DNA from: 40CM-2-70-7 sp035279865
Lineage (GTDB): Bacteria; Gemmatimonadota; Gemmatimonadetes; Gemmatimonadales; GWC2-71-9
Length of the DNA: 16,871 nucleotides
Reading direction: 5' to 3'
Assembly (NCBI GenBank): GCA_035279865.1
Contig: DATEGY010000024.1
Location: 1 to 16,871 of the forward strand
Below are positions 12,133 to 16,871 of the stretch, one piece after another (the first letter of the stretch is position 1; every line of letters begins with the position of its first letter). The position numbers were made by a program, and so were the translations under genes. Under the pieces are notes generated by a model. It was not told the origin of the DNA. It searched no databases and saw nothing but the letters and a program-made list of their open reading frames with translations.

Positions 12133-13920
12133 GTGCCCCGGATCGCCATCGCCCAGTTCCGCCCCAAGAAGGGCGACTACGCCGTCAACGTGGCGCGTAT
12201 TGGGGCGATTCTCGCCGACGCCGCAAAGCTCGAACCCAAAGTCGATCTCGTCATCACGCCGGAGACGGCGACCTCCGGGTATTTCCTCGAGGGCGGGGTC
12301 CGCGATGTCGCGGTGACCGCCGGGACGCTCTTCCAGGATCTGGTGGAGGTCTACCAGGGTCCCCCCATCGACGTCGCCGTAGGCTTCTACGAGGTCTTCC
12401 GCAATCGCTTCCACAACTCCTGTCTGTACGCCACGCTCGACGGCCAGGACAAGAAGAAGTCACAGGTCCGGCACGTCCACCGCAAGATTTTCCTGCCCAC
12501 CTACGGAGTGTTCGACGAGGAGCGCTACGTGGAACGGGGGAACGAGGGCGTCCACGCATTCGATACCGGATGGGGCGGCCGGGCGGCGGTCCTGATCTGC
12601 GAGGATGCCTGGCACTCGATCGCCGGGACCATCGCGGCGCTCGACGGCGCGCAGCTGATCATCGTGCCGAGTGCGTCGCCGGCGCGGGGAACCGGCGTGG
12701 ACGAAGAGGGCACCCGCCTCCCCGCCAGCATGATCCGCTGGGAGCAGGTGGTGCGGGGCATGGCCGGCGAGCACGGGGTGTACGTGGCGCTCGCGTCGCT
12801 CGTCGGCTTCGAAGGGGGCAAGGGGTTCCCCGGCGGGTCGGTCCTGGTGGGACCGTCTGGGGAGATCGTCTCCCGCGCTCCGCTCTTCGACGAAGGCCTG
12901 GTGGTCGCGGACGTCGACCTGGATCAGATCACTCACGTTCGGGCAGATTCACCGTTGCTGGCGGATCTGGAAGTGGCTATCCCGCACCTCAAGATCGGCG
13001 AGAAGAGAAAGCAGGCTGCCGACTTCGATCCCCCGAAAGGCAAACAATCCGCAATCCGCATTCCGCAATCCGCCTTCCGCGTTCACGGAGCTCCCCCGGC
13101 ACCGGGAGATCCGCTGGCAATTGATGCGGAGTTAGTAAACCGGTGGCTCGTCGCGTTCCTCCGCGATGAAGTGTCGGTGCGTCGCAAATTCAAGAAGGGC
13201 ATCGTCGCGCTCTCCGGCGGCGTGGACTCCGCGCTCACCGCCTTCCTCGCCGTGCAGGCACTGGGCAAGGAGAACGTGATCGGCGTCCGTCTGCCCTATC
13301 GCACCTCGAGCGCCGAGAGTCTCGAGCACGCCCAGCTGGTCATCGACAAGCTCGGCATCCCGTGCGAGACGGTCGACATCTCGCTCGCGGTGGACGGCTA
13401 TCTGGCCCAGGCGAAGGATGCCGGACCGGGGCGCCGCGGAAACGTCATGGCCCGCGAGCGGATGATCGCGCTCTTCGATCTCTCCGAGCGCCACAAAGCC
13501 CTCCCCCTCGGCACCGGCAACAAGTCCGAACGTCTCCTCGGCTACTTCACCTGGCACGCGGACGACACTCCCCCCGTGAACCCCATCGGCGACCTGTTCA
13601 AGACCCAGGTGTGGGCGCTGGCCCGGCACGTGGGCGTGCCCGAGGTGATCGTGTCGAAGCCCGCGACCGCGGACCTGGTGGCGGGACAGACGGACGAAGG
13701 GGACTTTGGTATTTCGTACCCGAAGGCGGACCGGATCCTCTACGGCCTCATCTCCGGACGGAAGCCCGCGGAGGTCCAGGCGGAGGGCTTCACGGCGGAG
13801 GAAGTGGAACGGGTGCGGAGCCGGCTCGACGCCACGCACTGGAAGCGCCGGCTCCCCACGGTGGCGATGCTCTCCCAGACGGCGATCGGCGAATTCTACC
13901 TCCGACCGGTGGACTACTGA
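12133..13920 (+). CDS. nadE: Glutamine-dependent NAD(+) synthetase
   Basis: This 595-residue two-domain enzyme makes NAD from deamido-NAD, ATP and glutamine. The N-terminal nitrilase-type glutaminase has the catalytic triad E44 (TPETATSGY), K118 (HVHRKIFLPTYGVF) and C156 (LICEDAWHS). The C-terminal synthetase has the PP-loop SGGVDSA (361-367), GRRGNVMARERM and LGTGNKSERLLGYFTWHADD. The linker (about 286-325) contains QSAIRIPQSAFR, encoded by heptamer repeats (13046-13080). The length is within the normal range for the family. The start is GTG 12133 at MPRIAIAQF, without a visible ribosome site, so a leaderless or short-leader transcript is possible. The gene is followed one base later by the thioesterase gene. 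Confidence 0.95.
   Translation: MPRIAIAQFRPKKGDYAVNVARIGAILADAAKLEPKVDLVITPETATSGYFLEGGVRDVAVTAGTLFQDLVEVYQGPPIDVAVGFYEVFRNRFHNSCLYATLDGQDKKKSQVRHVHRKIFLPTYGVFDEERYVERGNEGVHAFDTGWGGRAAVLICEDAWHSIAGTIAALDGAQLIIVPSASPARGTGVDEEGTRLPASMIRWEQVVRGMAGEHGVYVALASLVGFEGGKGFPGGSVLVGPSGEIVSRAPLFDEGLVVADVDLDQITHVRADSPLLADLEVAIPHLKIGEKRKQAADFDPPKGKQSAIRIPQSAFRVHGAPPAPGDPLAIDAELVNRWLVAFLRDEVSVRRKFKKGIVALSGGVDSALTAFLAVQALGKENVIGVRLPYRTSSAESLEHAQLVIDKLGIPCETVDISLAVDGYLAQAKDAGPGRRGNVMARERMIALFDLSERHKALPLGTGNKSERLLGYFTWHADDTPPVNPIGDLFKTQVWALARHVGVPEVIVSKPATADLVAGQTDEGDFGISYPKADRILYGLISGRKPAEVQAEGFTAEEVERVRSRLDATHWKRRLPTVAMLSQTAIGEFYLRPVDY
13046..13080 (+). repeat. AATCCGC heptamer array inside nadE
   Basis: Five tandem heptamers: AATCCGC, AATCCGC, ATTCCGC, AATCCGC, CTTCCGC. 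They encode the interdomain linker residues SAIRIPQSAFR. The same heptamer forms the intergenic hairpin at 14410-14484, where it would be read as SAIRNPQSA in the patatin frame. Confidence 0.85.
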
Positions 13921-13921
13921 C

Positions 13922-14407
13922 ATGAAGCCACGGCACCCGCGCGAATCCGAGACGGTGATGTCCCAGCTGATGGAGCCCCATCACGCGAACATCATGGGCA
14001 ACGTCTTCGGCGGCGTGATTCTCTCGCTGGCCGATCACGTGGCGGCCGTCGCGGCGATCAGACACTCGCGCCACCAGTGCGTGACCGTGTCGGTGGATAA
14101 GGTCGACTTCCGCGAGCCCATCAAAGTCGGCGAGCTGGTGACCGCCATGTCACGCGTCAACTTCGCGGGCAAGACCTCCATGGAGATCGGCGTGAAGATC
14201 ATGGCGGAGATCCTCACCACCGGGGAGCGACGGCACACCAACTCCTGCTACCTGACGTACGTGGCTCTGGACGACAAGGGCAATCCGACCGAGGTCCCGC
14301 CCGTCGAGCCCGAGACTCCCGATGAAAAGCGGCGGTACGAGCGGGCCAAGCAGCGTCGCGCCAATCGCGTCATGGAGAACAGGTTCAATCAGGGGCGCGG
14401 TGAATAA
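13922..14407 (+). CDS. Hotdog-fold acyl-CoA thioesterase
   Basis: This 161-residue single-hotdog thioesterase of the YciA/ACOT type hydrolyses acyl-CoA to free acid and CoA. The signature PHHANIMGNVFGGVILSLADHVAAVAA (19-45) carries the conserved N23, GG (30-31) and catalytic D38. VTVSVDKVDFREPIKVGELV and EILTTGERRHTNSCYLTYVALD follow as the central strands. A basic Arg-rich C-terminal tail (about 135-161) is common in this family. ATG 13922 starts one base after the nadE stop, so translation is probably coupled. A longer frame from 13706 overlaps nadE and is not used. It has no obvious functional link to NAD synthesis beyond position. Confidence 0.9.
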   Translation: MKPRHPRESETVMSQLMEPHHANIMGNVFGGVILSLADHVAAVAAIRHSRHQCVTVSVDKVDFREPIKVGELVTAMSRVNFAGKTSMEIGVKIMAEILTTGERRHTNSCYLTYVALDDKGNPTEVPPVEPETPDEKRRYERAKQRRANRVMENRFNQGRGE

Positions 14408-14409
14408 TT

Positions 14410-14484
14410 GCGGATTTCGGATTGTGGAATGCGGATTGGGTGACCGCCCTTGAATCAATCCGCAATCCGCAATCCGCAATCGGC
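14410..14484 (+). repeat. Heptamer inverted-arm hairpin between thioesterase and patatin
   Basis: The left arm is four heptamers in the GCGGATT orientation (14410-14437). The right arm is four in the AATCCGC orientation (14457-14484). A 19-base loop separates them. About 24 of 28 positions can pair. The hairpin begins three bases after the thioesterase stop (14407) and ends one base before the patatin ATG (14486). It occupies the whole ribosome-binding region of that gene. Confidence 0.8.
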
Positions 14485-14485
14485 A

Positions 14486-15286
14486 ATGCGCGTGGTCGCT
14501 GTATTCTCCGGTGGCGGGGTGAAGTCACTGGCGCACATCGGCGCCTGGCGGGCGCTGCAGGAGAAGGGTCTCACCCCGGCCCACATCGTCGGCACGTCGA
14601 TGGGCGCCGTCGTCGGCGCGGGGCTCGCCGCCGGGATGTCCGGGCCTGAATTCCTGGCGCGACTGCGAGGGTTCTCCCGGCCCGAGGTCGCTCCCACCGA
14701 TCTCCTGGCCTTCGTCAAAGGCATCTTCGCGAAGAGCTTGCTCAAGCCGGGGGTCTGGGCCGATACCCTCGCGAAGCTGATCCCCGTCTCCCTGTTTTCC
14801 GAGTTCAAGATTCCCCTCACCGTGACGGCCACCGACATGGACTCGGGGGATCTGGTGCTCTTCGGCGCCGGGGGCCGGGACGTGCCCGTCAACCTGGCCC
14901 TCGCGGCGTCATGTGCCCTGCCCCTGTACTACCAGCCTGTAGAGATCGAAGGCCGGCGCTATGCGGACGGAGGCCTCAGGGCGGTGCTGCCCGTGGAGGT
15001 GGCGCGGGGCATCCCGGCCGACTTGATCGTGGCGATCAGTGTGGGACCGGGATTCGATGAAGGCCCATCGAAGGCCAAGGTGCCGGGCTTGCTCAAGGCT
15101 CATGGCGACGCCGAGCGGATCATGATGGCCGCGCAGACGGAGCGAGATCTCGAGGACTGGCCGGCCGATGCGGCCAAATTGATTGTGGTCCGGGCGGTAC
15201 ACGAGCGAGACGCCACTTTCGCGATGGATCAGGCCGATCGGTTCATCAGGCAGGGCTACGAAGAAACGAAAAGGGCTTTAGGTTAA
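14486..15286 (+). CDS. Patatin-like phospholipase
   Basis: This 266-residue lipid acyl hydrolase opens with MRVVAVFSGGGVKSLAHIG, giving the oxyanion-hole GGG (9-11). The nucleophile elbow GTSMG is at 36-40 (Ser38) and the catalytic Asp is in DGG at 161-163, completing the Ser-Asp dyad. It has no signal peptide, as in RssA/YchK-type cytoplasmic patatins. The start at ATG 14486 is chosen because the upstream in-frame extension from TTG 14450 (MNQSAIRNPQSA) is translated repeat DNA. No Shine-Dalgarno sequence precedes the ATG; the heptamer hairpin takes its place. The CBS gene follows after five bases. Confidence 0.9.
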   Translation: MRVVAVFSGGGVKSLAHIGAWRALQEKGLTPAHIVGTSMGAVVGAGLAAGMSGPEFLARLRGFSRPEVAPTDLLAFVKGIFAKSLLKPGVWADTLAKLIPVSLFSEFKIPLTVTATDMDSGDLVLFGAGGRDVPVNLALAASCALPLYYQPVEIEGRRYADGGLRAVLPVEVARGIPADLIVAISVGPGFDEGPSKAKVPGLLKAHGDAERIMMAAQTERDLEDWPADAAKLIVVRAVHERDATFAMDQADRFIRQGYEETKRALG

Positions 15287-15291
15287 ATCCT

Positions 15292-15693
15292 ATGAAGGCA
15301 TCCGAAGTGATGATCCAGGACCCTGTGGTCGCCGCCGCCGGCGCCACGTGCGCCGAGATCGCGGCGTTGATGCGGATCAAGAACATCTCGGTCGTTCCGG
15401 TGGTCGATAACCCCAAGGACCGGCGCTATCAGGGCACGATCTCCGACCGCGACATCGTCACGGCCTGCGTCGGGCAGGGCCACGATCCGCGCGATTGTCC
15501 CGTGGAAGACCACGCGCGGCACGACACGATCGTGGTGGCTCCCGATACCGAGCTGAAGGGGTTCAAGGTCAAGAAGCAGCTCGACGCGGCGGACCACCAC
15601 GTCCGGGCCACGATTGTCGTGGTGGACTCGAGCAAGAAGGTCGTTGGCTTTATTCCGCACCCTGAGGAAATAGAAGGACTGGTGGTCAGCTAG
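15292..15693 (+). CDS. CBS-pair domain protein
   Basis: This 133-residue stand-alone Bateman module has a first CBS motif (ASEVMIQDPVVAAAGATCAEIAALMRIKNISVVPVVD ... GTISDRDIVTA) that is typical. The second (VEDHARHDTIVVAPDTELKGFKVKKQLDAADHHVRATIVVVDSSKKVVGFI) is less conserved. It probably binds an adenine nucleotide and regulates a partner. It follows the patatin gene with a five-base gap and is likely co-transcribed; whether it regulates the lipase is unknown. Confidence 0.85.
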   Translation: MKASEVMIQDPVVAAAGATCAEIAALMRIKNISVVPVVDNPKDRRYQGTISDRDIVTACVGQGHDPRDCPVEDHARHDTIVVAPDTELKGFKVKKQLDAADHHVRATIVVVDSSKKVVGFIPHPEEIEGLVVS

Positions 15694-15703
15694 CTTTTTC
15701 TCA

Positions 15704-15778
15704 CCCCGGGCTTTCGCCCGGGGTCATGAAAGACAATGGCGGCCATTGGTGTACATGACCCCCAGCGCAAGCTGGGGG
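15704..15778. repeat. BIME-like paired-hairpin element, copy 3
   Basis: Hairpin one (15704-15723) has stem CCCCGGGC/GCCCGGGG with loop TTTC, then TCATG. Hairpin two (15759-15778) is preceded by CATGA and has stem CCCCCAGC/GCTGGGGG with loop GCAA. Both altered stem positions are compensated on the other arm. The spacer holds its own stem, CAATGG/CCATTG with loop CGG (15734-15748). The element lies between the co-directional CBS and DUF2203 genes. Confidence 0.87.
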
Positions 15779-15805
15779 TTCAGGAGAAGGGACCCTTCTA
15801 GGCAC

Positions 15806-16216
15806 ATGCCCCGCTACTTCACCCTCGCCGAAGCGAACCGCACCCTCCCTCTCGTGAAGCGGATCGTCGCGGACATTGCGGGGCTCTATCCCCAATGGCG
15901 CGACCTGGTCTACCGGTACGAGATCGTGGCCGCGCAGGCCAAGCCCGAAACCGGCGAGCTCCCCGAGCAGCTCGACATCAAGCGGCAGATCGACGGCGTG
16001 GCACAGCAGATCAACGACTTTCTGAGTGAGCTGGAGCAGGTGGGGTGCGTGTTCAAGGGATTCCCGGATGGGCTGGTCGACTTCTACGGCAAGCTCGATG
16101 GCCGGGACATCCTCTGGTGCTGGAAGTTGGGAGAAGACGAAATCCGTCACTGGCATGAGCTGGAAGCGGGATTCGCGGGGCGGCAGGAGATCCCCACGGT
16201 CGTCACGACCCACTAG
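15806..16216 (+). CDS. DUF2203 family protein
   Basis: This 136-residue protein matches the family throughout: opening RYFTLAEANRTLPLVKRIVADI, a helical middle with QQINDFLSELEQVGCVFKGFPDGLVDFYG, and the end ILWCWKLGEDEIRHWHELEAGFAGRQEIP. The biochemical role is unknown; members are small cytoplasmic proteins with an N-terminal coiled helix and a conserved CW...WH block. ATG 15806 is chosen over an in-frame start at 15746, which would translate the second hairpin of the repeat. Its TAG forms part of the ribosome site of the next gene. Confidence 0.85.
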   Translation: MPRYFTLAEANRTLPLVKRIVADIAGLYPQWRDLVYRYEIVAAQAKPETGELPEQLDIKRQIDGVAQQINDFLSELEQVGCVFKGFPDGLVDFYGKLDGRDILWCWKLGEDEIRHWHELEAGFAGRQEIPTVVTTH

Positions 16217-16224
16217 GAGCCGGC

Positions 16225-16680
16225 ATGCGCGGACTCTTGCTGTTCCTCCATATACTCGGCTTCACCTGGTGGCTCGGCGGCGGGATGGCCGCCATGGTCG
16301 CGGGCGTCGCGGCGAAGCACTTCGCCCCCGACGAGCGCCTCGCCGTCTACCGCGGCCTCTCGGCGCTCGCGCGCATGATCGTGGCACCGGGCGCATTTCT
16401 CGTCCTCGGCACCGGGATCATGCTCATGCTCCAGTCGGTCGGCAGTGACGTCGCTCCCCCCGCCTGGCTGGGGATCATGATGGCCGCGGGACTCGTCGGC
16501 GCACTGATCGTGCTGGTCGTCGTGGTACCCACCGCGTCGAAGCTGGGCAGACTCGCTCCCGATCCGCGCGGGGATTTGCCGGAGGCTTTTTTGGGCCTGC
16601 GAAAGAGGCAGGCGATTTTCGGGACGATCGCCGGGACGCTGGGTCTGATAGCCCTTATTGCGGGGACAGTCTTGCGGTAA
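16225..16680 (+). CDS. Four-helix integral membrane protein, function unknown
   Basis: This 151-residue protein has four hydrophobic helices (about 2-27, 48-71, 80-103 and 130-150). LHILGFTWWLGGG in helix 1 resembles the His-containing first helix of CopD/DUF2269-like membrane proteins, and VAPGAFLVLGTGIMLML starts helix 2. The exact family is not certain. A cytoplasmic loop between helices 3 and 4 is basic (RKRQ). AGGAG (16215-16219) overlaps the DUF2203 stop, five bases before ATG, indicating an operon. Confidence 0.75.
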   Translation: MRGLLLFLHILGFTWWLGGGMAAMVAGVAAKHFAPDERLAVYRGLSALARMIVAPGAFLVLGTGIMLMLQSVGSDVAPPAWLGIMMAAGLVGALIVLVVVVPTASKLGRLAPDPRGDLPEAFLGLRKRQAIFGTIAGTLGLIALIAGTVLR

Positions 16681-16684
16681 CCAA

Positions 16685-16812
16685 CTAGACGCACAGACGC
16701 CATAGACCAGACGCACAGACGCACAGACGCACAGATGGTGAACCGGAGCCGGTTGAGCAGGAAGGACCTGACAACGGATTTCTGTAACCCATCTGTGCGT
16801 CTACGCGTCTAG
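16685..16812. repeat. AGACGCAC octamer array with inverted arms
   Basis: The left arm has repeated AGACGCAC units (16687-16734). AGACGCACAGATGG (16725-16738) pairs perfectly with CCATCTGTGCGTCT (16789-16802). CTAGACGC (16685-16692) pairs with GCGTCTAG (16805-16812). The loop contains its own perfect hairpin AACCGG-AG-CCGGTT (16741-16754). T5 at 16814-16818 follows on the plus strand, so it can terminate the membrane-protein transcript. The right arm extends over the stop codon of the minus-strand endonuclease III gene. Confidence 0.7.
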
Positions 16813-16871
16813 CTTTTTCGCCCTGCATCTTCGTTTCACTGGACACTCCGGGCATCTGGGCTTCCTCGCCA
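16801..16871 (-). CDS. nth: Endonuclease III, C-terminal end (truncated by window edge)
   Basis: Reading the minus strand from 16869 gives ARKPRCPECPVKRRCRAKKLDA and a TAG stop at 16803-16801. ARKPRC-x2-C-x5-C is the last part of the C-x6-C-x2-C-x5-C [4Fe-4S] ligand motif of endonuclease III; ARKPRC agrees with the E. coli Nth tail. The first cysteine lies outside the window. MutY shares the cluster but normally continues with a long NUDIX-like domain; the protein ends 13 residues after the last Cys, favouring Nth. The final codons and stop lie in AGACGCAC-type repeat DNA. Confidence 0.8.
   Translation of the reverse strand, partial: ARKPRCPECPVKRRCRAKKLDA

Noticed and set aside
13021..13090. 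Possible frameshift or pseudogene in nadE at the repeat
   Set aside because: The frame continues unbroken into the synthetase domain and all catalytic motifs on both sides are intact.
12133..14407. Functional link between NAD synthetase and the hotdog thioesterase
   Set aside because: Adjacency of one base suggests co-translation, but nothing in the sequences connects the two reactions, so no joint pathway is claimed.
16685..16738. Possible CRISPR-like array
   Set aside because: Units are contiguous 8-base tandem repeats with no spacers of constant size, and no cas genes are present.

Overview
This is a high-GC bacterial chromosomal window of ordinary housekeeping and stress genes with unusually rich structured DNA between them. 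The gene content (Mn operon, glutamine-dependent NAD synthetase, DUF2203, DUF4384 protein), weak or non-ATG starts and dense short-word repeats resemble soil Gemmatimonadota or related lineages. That placement is an inference; no marker gene is present. No phage, plasmid, transposase, CRISPR array, tRNA or rRNA was seen.

Layout. 1-504: 3' end of an outer-membrane beta-barrel protein. 681-1814 (-): membrane GT2 glycosyltransferase. 1835-2790 (+): an unknown small protein coupled to a CoA-pyrophosphatase-type NUDIX hydrolase. 2827-5380 (+): an autoregulated manganese operon of MntR-type regulator, Nramp Mn(II) transporter and UspA, with a palindromic operator inside its promoter. 9120-5504 (-): a tightly linked four-gene operon (small secreted Cys protein, beta-propeller/thioredoxin lipoprotein, nucleoside hydrolase, 3-hydroxyacyl-CoA/carnitine dehydrogenase-like protein). 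9169-9555 (+): NTF2-like protein. 9575-10042 (-): DUF442 phosphatase-like protein. 10152-11540 (+): DUF4384 protein with a Tyr-rich and RPAPRMES-repeat tail. 11617-12085 (-): fluoride channel crcB behind a fluoride riboswitch. 12133-16680 (+): nadE, hotdog thioesterase, patatin, CBS protein, DUF2203 protein and a 4-TM protein. 16801-16871 (-): C-terminal end of endonuclease III, recognised from its iron-sulfur cluster motif.

Non-coding structure. Three copies of a paired-hairpin, BIME-like element lie at 582-660, 5408-5487 and 15704-15778. All six hairpins keep a perfect 8-bp stem with compensatory changes. Read in one orientation, all six keep a GNRA-type loop. Four further families of 7-8 nt word repeats occur: AATCCGC, CGGTTAGT, AGACGCAC and a CGGCAGT mosaic. 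They are mostly arranged as inverted arms, and they run into stop codons, abut a start codon and, in nadE, form part of the coding sequence of an interdomain linker. These repeats and the riboswitch/SD/terminator arrangement at crcB are the most interesting parts of the window.
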